From NCBI RefSeq assembly GCF_009649785.1, contig NZ_WJOK01000022.1, positions 1-64,000 of the forward strand: DNA of 64,000 nucleotides. The letters are read 5' to 3'. Source of the DNA: Agrobacterium tumefaciens. GTDB lineage: Bacteria > Pseudomonadota > Alphaproteobacteria > Rhizobiales > Rhizobiaceae. A program made the position numbers and the translations under genes. Below, one piece after another: positions 36,664 through 45,949 of this stretch; within the stretch, counting starts at the first letter, position 1, and each line of letters begins with the position of its first letter. Under the pieces are notes generated by a model. The model saw only the letters and a program-made list of their open reading frames with translations, did not search any database and had not been told where the DNA came from.

Positions 36664-37563
36664 ATGGCAGTTGTGATTGACGGAAAGGCAAAGGCGGCTT
36701 CGGTAACGGAGGCGGTCCGCAAATCGGCAGAAACGCTTGAGGCGGAACAGGGTGTGAAGCCCGGTCTCGCGGTTGTCATCGTCGGCAACGATCCGGCCAG
36801 CCACGCTTACGTGAATTCCAAAAGCAAGACAGCCAAGCAATGCGGCTTCAATTCCGTTCAGCACACGCTGCCGGAAGAAACAACTCAAGATCAGCTTCTG
36901 AAGTTGGTCGGCGAACTGAACGCCGATGCCTCCATCCACGGCATTCTGGTACAGCTTCCTTTGCCGAAACACTTCAATTCCGATGAGATCATCCAGTCGA
37001 TCCTGCCCGAGAAGGATGTGGATGGCCTGAGCGTGCTGAACGCCGGCAAGCTGGCGACCGGCGATCTCGCAACCGGCCTCATCTCCTGCACGCCAGCCGG
37101 CGCCATGCTTCTGGTGCGCAGCATTCACGGCGAAGATCTTTCCGGCCTGAACGCCGTGGTCATCGGCCGCTCCAACCTCTTCGGCAAGCCGATGGGCCAG
37201 CTTCTCCTGAATGCCAATGCCACGGTGACGATGGCGCATTCGCGCACCAAGGATCTCGCCACCGTCTGCAAGACGGCCGATATTCTCGTGGCGGCGGTGG
37301 GTCGCGCGGCAATGGTGAAGGGCGATTGGGTAAAGCCCGGCGCCACCGTCATCGATGTCGGCATCAACCGCATTCCCGCTCCGGAAAAGGGTGAAGGCAA
37401 ATCGAAGTTGGTCGGTGACGTCGCCTATGATGAGGCAAGCGCAGTCGCTGCTGCCATCACCCCCGTTCCGGGCGGCGTAGGCCCGATGACGATTGCCATG
37501 TTGATGGCCAACACCGTCATCGCCGCCTATCGCGCGCTTGGAAAGACCGCACCGAAGTTCTGA
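36664..37563 (+). CDS. folD: Methylenetetrahydrofolate dehydrogenase/cyclohydrolase FolD
   Basis: FolD interconverts 5,10-methylene- and 10-formyl-tetrahydrofolate with NADP. The 299-residue product has the FolD signatures [19 protein letters not shown] (Lys in the catalytic YVxxK: AYVNSK), [34 protein letters not shown] and the NADP-binding [14 protein letters not shown]. The C-terminus has [20 protein letters not shown]. It starts at 36664 (MAVVIDGK) after a good spacing. It ends 9 bases before the convergent aglR. Confidence 0.97.
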   Translation: MAVVIDGKAKAASVTEAVRKSAETLEAEQGVKPGLAVVIVGNDPASHAYVNSKSKTAKQCGFNSVQHTLPEETTQDQLLKLVGELNADASIHGILVQLPLPKHFNSDEIIQSILPEKDVDGLSVLNAGKLATGDLATGLISCTPAGAMLLVRSIHGEDLSGLNAVVIGRSNLFGKPMGQLLLNANATVTMAHSRTKDLATVCKTADILVAAVGRAAMVKGDWVKPGATVIDVGINRIPAPEKGEGKSKLVGDVAYDEASAVAAAITPVPGGVGPMTIAMLMANTVIAAYRALGKTAPKF

Positions 37564-37572
37564 AATCGGTAG

Positions 37573-38598
37573 TTACTCTTTCGGAGCCGGTCCTGTGGAG
37601 GCGCGGACGACAAGTTCCGCCTTCCAGAGCTCCTGATGAGGTTCGGTCTGGTTAAGCTTGATCCGGTTGATCAGGCGCTGCCCGACACGCACCCCCGCCG
37701 CCCGCAGGGATGAGCGGGTGGTGGTGAGAGGCACCGAGAAATTGTCGGGCTTCAACAGCGGCAACACATCGTCATGGGCAATCAGCGAAATATCCTTGCC
37801 CGGTTTCAAGCCGCGCTGGTTGAGCGAGCGGATCACGCCGAGTGCCAATGCGGTACTGGCGCATACAATGGCGGTTGGTCTTTCCGGCTGTGACAACAGC
37901 GCTTCCATGCCGAGATAACCCTCCTCGTCGGTCATGCTGCTGTGTCTTGTGTGTTCGGGGCGCAATGTCAGCCCATTTGCCGTCAGCGCCTTTTCCACCC
38001 CGAGACAGCGGCGGAAGGTGAAGTCGTAGCCCTCCGGCCCGTTCAGAAGCCCGATCCGCTTGTGGCCAAGCTGAAGCAGCAGCTGGGTCGCATCGCGAAA
38101 TGCGGCCTCATTGTCCACGTCGAGAAAGGGATAATCCTCTTCCACGCCGATGGAGCGGCCATGGACGAGGAAGGGCAGGGAAAGCGATTGCATCATGGCG
38201 ATGCGGGCGTCGTTCTTCTTCATATAGGCGAGGTAGATGCCATCGACGCTGCCGCTCGCCGCCAGCCCCCGCAGGGCTTCCCGTTCCTTTTCCGGCTCAG
38301 TGGGCGTGATGACGAGGTGAAATCCGCTGCGAGCCGCTTCTTCGCCTAGACCGCTCAGGAATTCGCCGAAATGCACATCCGAGCGGTGGTGCTCGCCAAC
38401 CGGCATGACCAGTCCGATGGAGCCGACCTTGCCGGTCGCCAACCGTTGCGCCGCGGCATTCGGGCGATATCCGGTCTTTTCGGCGGCTTCCATGACGCGG
38501 CGGCGCGTCTCTGCGCTCACCTCGGGATATCCGTTGAGCGCTCTGCTGACGGTTGTCTGAGAAATCCCCAGCAGTTGCGACAACTGTTTCAGGTTCAT
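37573..38598 (-). CDS. aglR: LacI-family regulator AglR of the alpha-glucoside operon
   Basis: AglR is predicted to repress or control the divergent agl operon. The 341-residue protein has a LacI helix-turn-helix at residues 1-25 (LKQLSQLLGISQTTVSRALN) and a periplasmic-binding-like sugar-sensing domain with SIGLVMPVGEHHRSDVHFGE. ATG 38598 is chosen because AGGAAAAACAAAC lies upstream and HTH proteins of this family start so; an ATG 39 bases upstream gives an unusual extension. Two matching 12-13 base palindromes lie in the divergent gap. Confidence 0.9.
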   Translation of the reverse strand: MNLKQLSQLLGISQTTVSRALNGYPEVSAETRRRVMEAAEKTGYRPNAAAQRLATGKVGSIGLVMPVGEHHRSDVHFGEFLSGLGEEAARSGFHLVITPTEPEKEREALRGLAASGSVDGIYLAYMKKNDARIAMMQSLSLPFLVHGRSIGVEEDYPFLDVDNEAAFRDATQLLLQLGHKRIGLLNGPEGYDFTFRRCLGVEKALTANGLTLRPEHTRHSSMTDEEGYLGMEALLSQPERPTAIVCASTALALGVIRSLNQRGLKPGKDISLIAHDDVLPLLKPDNFSVPLTTTRSSLRAAGVRVGQRLINRIKLNQTEPHQELWKAELVVRASTGPAPKE

Positions 38599-38656
38599 GT
38601 TTGTTTTTCCTCCATGCGCGCGCATCGGAAATGGCAAAAGCCTCTCCTCTAACTCC

Positions 38657-38669
38657 CAAAGCGCTTTAG
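38657..38669. promoter_or_regulatory. aglR: Probable AglR operator 1
   Basis: CAAAGCGCTTTAG carries a 10-base perfect palindrome (AAAGCGCTTT) of the LacI-family type, 59 bases upstream of the aglR start. It may allow AglR to control its own gene. The same core occurs 156 bases away before aglE. Confidence 0.7.
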
Positions 38670-38775
38670 TTTTTTACCAGTCCCTGCCGGTTTTCTCAAT
38701 CGAAAACGATAGCCGCCTTTCTAAGTAAGTATGACTATTCATACGACAATGCGGCATGTCCAGCGAAAGAGCCTC

Positions 38776-38825
38776 TTGACTCCTTCTCAATGACAATGAG
38801 ATGAATAGGCAGCCAAAGCGCTTTG
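38776..38825 (+). promoter_or_regulatory. aglE promoter and AglR operator 2
   Basis: TTGACT (38776-38781) is a good -35. A -10 is weak (about 38799-38804). The perfect palindrome CAAAGCGCTTTG at 38814-38825 lies just downstream, where a bound LacI-type protein would block initiation or elongation. The aglE start is 48 bases further on. The operator is well supported; the promoter box is less so. Confidence 0.7.
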
Positions 38826-38873
38826 ATTTATGGGAGATGCTTTGAGCCTTTTATGTGATGGGAGGTAAATCAC

Positions 38874-40235
38874 ATGCAGAAGACCTTTTTGGCGACGGCG
38901 GCTTCTATAGTGCTGCTGTCGGGTTCGGCCTTTGCCGCCGATCTGAAATTCGCGCCCGGTCAGGATGCCAAGTTCAACTGGAAAAGCTACGAAGACTTCA
39001 AGGCGGCCCATGCCGATCTGAAAGGTCAGACGCTGACGATTTTCGGGCCCTGGCGCGGTGAGGACGAGGCGCTGTTCCAGACGGTGCTGGCCTATTTCTC
39101 CGACGCGACCGGCGTGAACGTCCGCTATTCCTCCTCGGAAAACTACGAACAGCAGATCGTCATCGACACGCAGGCGGGTTCTCCGCCCAACATCGCCATC
39201 CTGCCGCAGCCCGGTCTTCTGGCTGATCTCGCCGCCAAGGGTTTTCTGGTTCCGCTCGGCGATGAGACCGCAAACTGGGTCAAGGACAATTACGGCGCTG
39301 GCCAGTCCTGGGTTGATCTCGGCAGCTACAAGGGCAAGGACGGCAACAAGGCTTACTTTGCATTTCCCTTCAAGGCCGACGTGAAGTCGCTCGTCTGGTA
39401 CGTACCTGAGAACTTCGAGGAAGCGGGCTATAAAGTGCCCGAGAGCATGGAAGACCTGTTCAAGCTGACGGACCAGATCGTTGCCGATGGCGGCACACCC
39501 TGGTGCATCGGCCTCGGTTCCGGCGGTGCGACCGGCTGGCCGGCAACGGACTGGGTGGAAGACCTGATGCTGCGCACGCAGCCGCTCGACGTCTATCAGA
39601 AATGGACGACGAACGAGGTGAAGTTCACCGATCCGGCCGTAGTTGCGGCAATCAATGAATTCGGCAAATTCGCCAAGAACGAAAAATATGTCAGCGGCGG
39701 CGTTGCGGCTGTGGCCTCCACCGACTTCCGCGACAGCCCGAAGGGTCTCTTCGACATTCCGCCGAAGTGCTACCTCCACCATCAAGCCTCCTTCGTGCCG
39801 TCCTTCTTCCCTGATGGTACCAAGGTCGGAACGGATGTGGATTTCTTCTATATGCCGACCTATGCCGCAAAACCTGAACTCGGCAAGCCGGTTCTGGGCG
39901 CCGGCACGCTCGTCACCATCACCAAGGAAGCGCCCGCCGCCAAGGCTTTCGTCGACTTCCTGAAAACCCCGATTGCCCACGAAGTCTGGATGGCACAGTC
40001 CAGCTTCCTGACGCCGTATAAGGGTGTGAATGTCGATACCTATGCCAATGAGCAGATGAAGCGCCAGGGTGAAATCCTCACCTCCGCAACCACCTTCGGC
40101 TTTGACGGTTCCGACCTGATGCCGGGCAAGATCGGCGCGGGTGCATTCTGGACCGGCATGATCGATTTCGTCGGCGGCAAGTCGGCCGATCAGGTCGCTG
40201 CCGATATCCAGAAGGCCTGGGACGGCCTGAAGTAA
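38874..40235 (+). CDS. aglE: Alpha-glucoside ABC transporter binding protein AglE
   Basis: AglE binds alpha-glucosides such as sucrose, maltose and trehalose in the periplasm of S. meliloti. The 453-residue product has a signal peptide cleaved about residue 21 (AFA|AD), then a family 1 sugar-binding fold with LTIFGPWRGEDEALFQTVLA and SSENYEQQIVIDTQAGSPPN. It is the first gene of aglEFGAK behind a LacI-type operator. A strong hairpin follows its stop, which could keep aglE mRNA more abundant than the rest. Confidence 0.93.
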   Translation: MQKTFLATAASIVLLSGSAFAADLKFAPGQDAKFNWKSYEDFKAAHADLKGQTLTIFGPWRGEDEALFQTVLAYFSDATGVNVRYSSSENYEQQIVIDTQAGSPPNIAILPQPGLLADLAAKGFLVPLGDETANWVKDNYGAGQSWVDLGSYKGKDGNKAYFAFPFKADVKSLVWYVPENFEEAGYKVPESMEDLFKLTDQIVADGGTPWCIGLGSGGATGWPATDWVEDLMLRTQPLDVYQKWTTNEVKFTDPAVVAAINEFGKFAKNEKYVSGGVAAVASTDFRDSPKGLFDIPPKCYLHHQASFVPSFFPDGTKVGTDVDFFYMPTYAAKPELGKPVLGAGTLVTITKEAPAAKAFVDFLKTPIAHEVWMAQSSFLTPYKGVNVDTYANEQMKRQGEILTSATTFGFDGSDLMPGKIGAGAFWTGMIDFVGGKSADQVAADIQKAWDGLK

Positions 40236-40249
40236 CCTCAACAGAGCTT

Positions 40250-40277
40250 GGCCCGGCGGTGATGCCGCCGGGCCTTT
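40250..40277 (+). terminator. Strong hairpin after aglE
   Basis: A perfect 10-bp stem (GGCCCGGCGG/CCGCCGGGCC, loop TGATG) follows the aglE stop, with TTT after it. It is probably an attenuator or 3' stabilising hairpin rather than a full terminator, because aglF starts 63 bases later on the same strand. Confidence 0.75.
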
Positions 40278-40340
40278 GCCAACGAACGGCCGTCGATCGC
40301 ATAAAATCAGCGCGGCGCGGAGAGGATCAAGGGAGGGAAC

Positions 40341-41354
40341 ATGGCTCAACAACTCGTTTCTGCCATCGGCGTCATGGTGGCCGGCGTTTTTGCCTGCGCT
40401 GCCTATTATTGGCTATCCGACAAACTGTTGCAGGTAATCTTTCCCGTCCGCTCGGGAGACGTGTTGCAGGCATCCCGCAACCTCAACCGCCGCGCGTCGG
40501 TCAGGCCCTGGCTGTTCATCGGCCCCGCTCTTCTCCTTCTTCTCGTCTATCTGGTCTATCCCGTCATCGCGACGCTCATCCTCTCGTTCTATGACCGGAC
40601 CGGCGCCGAATTCGTAGGTCTTGCCAATTATCGCTGGGCATTTTTCGATGCCGGCTTCAGGCAATCGATCTTCAACAACATCCTCTGGCTGGCCGTGGTG
40701 CCGGCCGCCTGCACCTTCTTCGGCCTCGTTATTGCCGTCATGACCGACCGCATCTGGTGGGGCAACATCGCCAAATCCATCGTCTTCATGCCGATGGCTA
40801 TCTCCTTCGTCGGTGCCTCCGTCATCTGGAAATTCATTTACGAGTATCGCGCCGAAGGTCAGGTGCAGATCGGTCTCCTCAACGCCGTCGTCGAGTTTTT
40901 CGGCGGCAGCCCGGAGGTGTGGATTTCCATGCCCTTCTGGAACAACTTTTTCCTGATGGTCATCCTCATCTGGATTCAGACCGGCTTTGCCATGGTCATC
41001 CTGTCGGCAGCGCTGCGCGGCATTCCGGAAGAGACAATCGAAGCGGCCGTCATTGATGGCGCCAATGGCTGGCAGATCTTCTGGAAGATCATGGTCCCGC
41101 AAATCTGGGGCACCATCGCCGTCGTCTGGACGACGATCACCATTCTCGTTCTCAAGGTTTTCGACATCGTGCTGACCATGACCAACGGTCAGTGGAACAC
41201 CATGGTTCTCGCCAACCTCATGTTCGACTGGATGTTCCGCGGCGGTGGTGACAGTGGCCGAAGTGCGGTCATAGCGCTCGTCATCATGGCGGCCGTCACC
41301 CCGATCATGGTCTGGAACATCCGCCAGGCGAACCGTGAGATGGAGGGCCGCTGA
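40341..41354 (+). CDS. aglF: Alpha-glucoside ABC permease AglF
   Basis: AglF is one of two transmembrane subunits. The 337-residue protein has an extra N-terminal membrane helix (about residues 5-35) and about six further ones. The EAA motif is EAAVIDGANGWQIFWKIMVP, which contacts AglK. It is followed by aglG, which starts 1 base after its TGA. It resembles MalF-type permeases in order but lacks MalF's large periplasmic loop. Confidence 0.92.
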   Translation: MAQQLVSAIGVMVAGVFACAAYYWLSDKLLQVIFPVRSGDVLQASRNLNRRASVRPWLFIGPALLLLLVYLVYPVIATLILSFYDRTGAEFVGLANYRWAFFDAGFRQSIFNNILWLAVVPAACTFFGLVIAVMTDRIWWGNIAKSIVFMPMAISFVGASVIWKFIYEYRAEGQVQIGLLNAVVEFFGGSPEVWISMPFWNNFFLMVILIWIQTGFAMVILSAALRGIPEETIEAAVIDGANGWQIFWKIMVPQIWGTIAVVWTTITILVLKVFDIVLTMTNGQWNTMVLANLMFDWMFRGGGDSGRSAVIALVIMAAVTPIMVWNIRQANREMEGR

Positions 41355-41355
41355 G

Positions 41356-42516
41356 ATGGATATCGTAAAACGTCTGCGCCGCGTCGGCCTGCCGCGCCTC
41401 ATCGTCCATGCCAGCGTGCTGGTCGTCGTGCTTCTCTGGCTTCTGCCCACACTCGGTATTCTCGTAAGTTCCCTGCGCGACAAGGACCAGATCACCGTGT
41501 CGGGCTGGTGGACGGCCTTTTCCAGTTCCGAGCAGACCGCGGCGGTTCGCCTTGCCGACGCTGCCGTGCAGAAGCAGGACGGGAACCGCTACGTCATATC
41601 AGGTAATGTTTTTGAAACCGGACAGGGGGGCAAGGTTGCAGCCTTCGGCGTTCGCGTGCAGGAGCCGACGGCCTTCAAAGCCGGTGAAGCGGCAGATATC
41701 GGCGACGGGGAAACGCTGCTCGTCAACACCGATGGCACCTACGAATACAGCAAGGCCTCAAGCTTCGAGGGCTCTCGCGGCAAGCGCGTCTATATTTCCG
41801 TCGCGACACCGCCGGTCTTCACACTCGACAATTATCGAACCGTCCTGACCTCGGAAGGCATCGGCCAGTCCTTCGTCAACTCGCTGACAGTCGCCGTGCC
41901 GGCAACCGTCATTCCGATCCTCATCGCCGCCTTTGCCGCCTATGCGCTGTCATGGATGAGCTTTTCCGGCCGCAATTTTCTGATTGCGATGGTGGTGGGC
42001 CTGATCGTCGTACCGTTGCAGATGTCGCTGATACCGCTCCTGAAACTCTACAACGAAATCGGCAATATCTTCGGCGTTCCGTCCAAGACCTATGCCGGCA
42101 TCTGGCTGGCGCACACCGCCTTCGGTCTGCCGCTCGCCATCTACCTGTTGCGCAACTACATTTCCGGCCTGCCGAAAGAGATCATCGAAAGTGCGCGTGT
42201 CGACGGCGCGAGCGATTTCGAAATCTTCGTCAAGATCATCCTGCCGCTGTCCTTCCCGGCGCTCGCCTCCTTCGCCATCTTCCAGTTCCTGTGGACCTGG
42301 AACGACCTGCTCGTCGCCATGGTCTTCCTCGGCACGCAGAAGGATGAGCTGGTGCTGACCGGAGCGCTAAACGCGCTGCTCGGTTCGCGCGGCGGCAACT
42401 GGGAAATCCTCACCGCCTCGGCCTTCGTTACCATTGTCGTGCCGCTTGGCGTCTTCTTTGCCCTTCAACGTTATCTCGTGCGTGGCCTGCTCTCAGGCTC
42501 CGTCAAGGGAGGCTGA
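41356..42516 (+). CDS. aglG: Alpha-glucoside ABC permease AglG with large periplasmic insert
   Basis: AglG is the second permease. The 386-residue product has an N-terminal membrane helix (about 15-40), then an unusual insert of some 110-120 residues before the next helix. That part contains SSEQTAAVRLADAAVQKQDG and GGKVAAFGVRVQEPTAFKAG and looks beta-rich. It is followed by a normal permease core with the EAA motif IIESARVDGASDFEIFVKII. MalG-type proteins have a shorter segment there. The start at 41356 has GGAGGG upstream. Confidence 0.92.
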   Translation: MDIVKRLRRVGLPRLIVHASVLVVVLLWLLPTLGILVSSLRDKDQITVSGWWTAFSSSEQTAAVRLADAAVQKQDGNRYVISGNVFETGQGGKVAAFGVRVQEPTAFKAGEAADIGDGETLLVNTDGTYEYSKASSFEGSRGKRVYISVATPPVFTLDNYRTVLTSEGIGQSFVNSLTVAVPATVIPILIAAFAAYALSWMSFSGRNFLIAMVVGLIVVPLQMSLIPLLKLYNEIGNIFGVPSKTYAGIWLAHTAFGLPLAIYLLRNYISGLPKEIIESARVDGASDFEIFVKIILPLSFPALASFAIFQFLWTWNDLLVAMVFLGTQKDELVLTGALNALLGSRGGNWEILTASAFVTIVVPLGVFFALQRYLVRGLLSGSVKGG

Positions 42517-42522
42517 TTATCC

Positions 42523-44208
42523 ATGAACGCCCATACCAGACAGGATGAGACTATGACCGCTCCGGTGACTTCCGCTTTGACGCCCAACAAGGATTGGTGG
42601 CGCGGCGCCGTGATCTATCAGATCTACCCGCGCTCCTATCAGGACTCCAATGGCGACGGCATCGGCGATCTCAAGGGCATCACCGACCGGTTGGCGCATA
42701 TTGCCGGTCTCGGTGCCGACGCAATCTGGATTTCGCCCTTCTTCACCTCGCCAATGAAGGATTTCGGTTACGACGTCTCGAATTATGTCGATGTTGATCC
42801 GATGTTCGGCACGCTTGCCGATTTCGACGGGTTGATTGCAGAAGCGCATCGTCTGGGCATCCGCGTCATGATCGACCTCGTCATGTCGCACACGTCTGAC
42901 CAGCATCCGTGGTTCGTGGAAAGCCGCGCCAGCCGCAACAATCCGAAATCGGACTGGTATGTCTGGTCGGACAGCAAGCCGGATGGCACGCCGCCCAACA
43001 ACTGGCTGTCGATCTTCGGCGGCTCCGGCTGGCAGTGGGACCCCACCCGCATGCAATATTATATGCACAACTTCCTGACCTCGCAGCCGGATCTCAACCT
43101 GCATAATCCGGAAGTGCAGGAAGAACTGCTCAATATCACCCGCTTCTGGCTGAAGCGCGGCGTCGATGGTTTCCGCCTCGATACCATCAACTTCTATTTC
43201 CATGATCTGGAATTGCGCGACAACCCGGCGCTGGCGCCGGAGCGCCGCAACGCCTCTACGGCACCTGCGGTCAATCCCTACAATTTCCAGGAACATCTCT
43301 ACGACAAGAACCGCCCCGAAAACATCGCCTTCCTGAAACGCTTCCGCGCCGTGCTGGACGAGTTTCCGGATATCGCCGCCGTTGGTGAAGTGGGCGACAG
43401 CCAGCGCGGACTCGAAATCGTCGGTGAATACACCTCCGGCGACGACAAGATGCAGATGTGTTACGCCTTCGAATTCCTGGCGCCGGATGCGCTCACGCCG
43501 CAGCGTGTTGCCGATGTGCAGGCGGATTTTGCCAGGGCGGCGCCGGAAGGCTGGGCCTGCTGGGCTTTCTCCAACCACGATGTCGTTCGCCATGTCAGCC
43601 GCTGGGGCGAGCATGTCGAGGATAAGGATGCTTTCGCCAAGGTGCTCTCGGCGTTGTTGATGACGCAGCGCGGCTCCGTCTGCATCTATGAGGGTGAAGA
43701 GCTGGGCCTTACGGAAGCCGATATTGCTTTTGAGGATTTGCAGGACCCCTACGGCATTCAGTTCTGGCCGGAATTCAAGGGCCGCGACGGTTGCCGCACA
43801 CCGATGGTGTGGGATGCGGGCCATGCGCAGGCCGGCTTCTCGACCTCGGACAAAACCTGGCTGCCCATTCCGGCCGAACACAAGCAGCGCGCCGTCAGCG
43901 CCCAGCAGGGCAATGAGGCATCCGTGCTGGAGCATTACCGCCGCTTCCTTTCCTTCCGCAAAAAGCATCCCGCTTTTGCCAAGGGCGGCATCGAATTCCA
44001 GCCAGTGGAGGGCGATGTGCTGAGCTACACCCGCACGCTCGGCAACGAAACCGTTCTGTGCCTCTTCAATCTGTCCGCGACGTCAGCAAAGGCGACGCTG
44101 CCGGAAGGGAACTGGGAGGTTCTCGAAGGCCACGGCTTTGCAAGCGGTGTGGACGGCAGAAGCGTAGAACTTCCGGCATGGGGCGCTTTCTTCGCCCGTT
44201 ACGCCTGA
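42523..44208 (+). CDS. aglA: Alpha-glucosidase AglA (GH13)
   Basis: AglA hydrolyses imported alpha-glucosides in the cytoplasm. The 561-residue product begins a GH13 catalytic domain (about 20-470) with RGAVIYQIYPRSYQDSNGDG. The catalytic set is complete: nucleophile Asp220 (GFRLDTIN), acid/base Glu289 (AAVGEVGD) and Asp353 (SNHDVVRH), plus DLVMSHTSDQHPWF of region I. A small beta C-terminal domain follows. ATG 42523 with GGGAGG upstream is used; ATG 42553 is possible. aglK follows. Confidence 0.95.
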   Translation: MNAHTRQDETMTAPVTSALTPNKDWWRGAVIYQIYPRSYQDSNGDGIGDLKGITDRLAHIAGLGADAIWISPFFTSPMKDFGYDVSNYVDVDPMFGTLADFDGLIAEAHRLGIRVMIDLVMSHTSDQHPWFVESRASRNNPKSDWYVWSDSKPDGTPPNNWLSIFGGSGWQWDPTRMQYYMHNFLTSQPDLNLHNPEVQEELLNITRFWLKRGVDGFRLDTINFYFHDLELRDNPALAPERRNASTAPAVNPYNFQEHLYDKNRPENIAFLKRFRAVLDEFPDIAAVGEVGDSQRGLEIVGEYTSGDDKMQMCYAFEFLAPDALTPQRVADVQADFARAAPEGWACWAFSNHDVVRHVSRWGEHVEDKDAFAKVLSALLMTQRGSVCIYEGEELGLTEADIAFEDLQDPYGIQFWPEFKGRDGCRTPMVWDAGHAQAGFSTSDKTWLPIPAEHKQRAVSAQQGNEASVLEHYRRFLSFRKKHPAFAKGGIEFQPVEGDVLSYTRTLGNETVLCLFNLSATSAKATLPEGNWEVLEGHGFASGVDGRSVELPAWGAFFARYA

Positions 44209-44229
44209 TAGAGCAGGGAGGAACAACCC

Positions 44230-45318
44230 ATGACAAGTCTCGTTCTCAAGGATATCCGCAAATCATACGGGCAGGTAAAAGTCCTGCACGGCATCGATCT
44301 GGAGATCGAACAGGGCGAATTCATCGTTTTCGTCGGGCCGTCCGGCTGCGGGAAATCGACGTTGCTGCGCATGATTGCGGGTCTGGAGGAAATCACCGGC
44401 GGCGAAATGTTCATCGACGGCCAGCTGGTCAATGAAATCCCGCCCTCGCGTCGCGGCATTGCCATGGTGTTCCAGTCCTATGCGCTTTATCCGCATATGA
44501 CTGTTTACGACAACATGGCCTTCGGCATGAAGATCGCCAAGGAAAACAAGCAGGAGATCGACCGCCGCGTCCGCGCCGCTGCCGAAATCCTGCAGCTGAC
44601 GCAATATCTGGAGCGTTTGCCCAAGGCTCTTTCTGGTGGCCAGCGCCAGCGCGTCGCCATCGGCCGTGCCATTTGCCGCAATCCCAAGGTGTTCCTGTTC
44701 GACGAACCCCTGTCGAACCTCGATGCCGCGCTGCGCGTCGCAACCCGCATCGAGATCGCCAAGCTCAATGAGCAGATGGCAGACACGACGATGATCTACG
44801 TCACCCACGATCAGGTGGAGGCGATGACGTTGGCCGACCGTATCGTCGTTTTGAATGCGGGTCGTGTGGAACAGGTCGGCCCGCCGCTGGAACTTTACGA
44901 AAACCCCGCCAACCTCTTCGTGGCGCGGTTCATCGGCTCGCCCGCCATGAACATCATTGCGGCAAAAATTGCCGTAACCGGAGAGCAGACTTCGATCGAA
45001 CTTGCCGGAGGCAAGACGCTGAACATCGTCGTTCCCACGCCTGCAACCGAGCAGGGCAAGGCCGCGAGCTTCGGTGTCCGGCCGGAGGATTTGAGCATCG
45101 TCACCGGCGACGATTATCTTTTCGAGGGAAAAGTCGCGATCGTCGAGGCTCTCGGTGAAGTGACCCTGCTTTATCTCGAAGCGCCCAAGGGGCAGGAGCC
45201 GATCATCGTCAAGGTGCCGGGCATCGTATCCGTCGCCAAGGGTCAGACCCTGCGTTTTGCGGCACCGCAGGCAAAGCTCCATCTCTTTGATGCCGAGGGC
45301 AAGAACTACCGCAGATAG
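44230..45318 (+). CDS. aglK: Alpha-glucoside ABC ATPase AglK
   Basis: AglK powers the AglE-AglF-AglG transporter. The 362-residue protein carries Walker A GPSGCGKST, signature LSGGQRQRV, Walker B VFLFDEPLSNLD and H-loop YVTHD, and a C-terminal regulatory OB-fold domain (about 240-362) like MalK. An uncommon but normal RNPKVFLFDEPLSNLD context is seen. The coding strand ends just before a strong terminator at 45355-45383. Confidence 0.95.
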   Translation: MTSLVLKDIRKSYGQVKVLHGIDLEIEQGEFIVFVGPSGCGKSTLLRMIAGLEEITGGEMFIDGQLVNEIPPSRRGIAMVFQSYALYPHMTVYDNMAFGMKIAKENKQEIDRRVRAAAEILQLTQYLERLPKALSGGQRQRVAIGRAICRNPKVFLFDEPLSNLDAALRVATRIEIAKLNEQMADTTMIYVTHDQVEAMTLADRIVVLNAGRVEQVGPPLELYENPANLFVARFIGSPAMNIIAAKIAVTGEQTSIELAGGKTLNIVVPTPATEQGKAASFGVRPEDLSIVTGDDYLFEGKVAIVEALGEVTLLYLEAPKGQEPIIVKVPGIVSVAKGQTLRFAAPQAKLHLFDAEGKNYRR

Positions 45319-45354
45319 TTGCGGAAACAATGGCCGTGAGCTTCAGGAAACATG

Positions 45355-45383
45355 CCCCGGAACGTCCCGTTCCGGGGTTTTTT
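45355..45383 (+). terminator. Intrinsic terminator of the agl operon
   Basis: A 10-bp stem (CCCCGGAACG/CGTTCCGGGG, loop TCC) is followed by six T. It lies 37 bases after the aglK stop and cleanly ends aglEFGAK. Confidence 0.95.
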
Positions 45384-45514
45384 CATGATATTTTGCCGCT
45401 GTGGAAAAATGCCAAAAATGTTCCGTCTTCGGTCTGTTTAAGGTGACGCTGATATGAATTGTTAAAGACTACGTTTTAATCTTGGAGACGTTGAAAGAGC
45501 ATGGAGGTCAGGGC

Positions 45515-45928
45515 GTGCAGAGCAGTGCGGGTGTTATCAAGAACAGTTACCTGACCAAGGAAGAATCCTTCATGTACGACCGCGAAGGCCGGTTTCGCAT
45601 GGAAGACACCATGAATGCGGCGCGCATCGAATATACCGAGAAGGCCGTCATGCATATGGCCGCTCGCCGTTGCGACGTCATTCGCATTTCCCAGACCGAG
45701 GCCGTGCTGGCGCTGCTGACGAAATACAATCTTCCGAACCAGTTCTATCTGGATATTCCCGACGCCCGCATCACCAAGATCGGTTGCGTTATGTTGCGCG
45801 TCAACGCCAACAACACCATCCACGTCCGTTTTCTGCGCATGTTGACGCAAAAGGAACTCGACCGCATTTTCGTGTTCAGCACGCATCCGGCGCACAAGGA
45901 CCGGAAGCTCGATATCCGGTCTTTCTAA
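45515..45928 (+). CDS. Unknown soluble protein of about 137 residues
   Basis: The product is not recognised. It is soluble, with no signal or membrane segment. The N-terminal half (MQSSAGVIKNSYLTKEESF, then MEDTMNAARIEYTEKAVMHM) is helical, and the C-terminal half (YLDIPDARITKIGCVMLRVN and HVRFLRMLTQKELDRIFVF) is beta-rich. Start GTG 45515 is chosen, with GGAGG 7 bases upstream; TTG 45482 would add 11 residues. It stands alone between the agl terminator and a metallophosphoesterase on the other strand, so it probably has its own promoter in the AT-rich 45400-45480 stretch. Confidence 0.8.
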   Translation: MQSSAGVIKNSYLTKEESFMYDREGRFRMEDTMNAARIEYTEKAVMHMAARRCDVIRISQTEAVLALLTKYNLPNQFYLDIPDARITKIGCVMLRVNANNTIHVRFLRMLTQKELDRIFVFSTHPAHKDRKLDIRSF

Positions 45929-45949
45929 GGGGCTGGAGAATCTCCGGCT

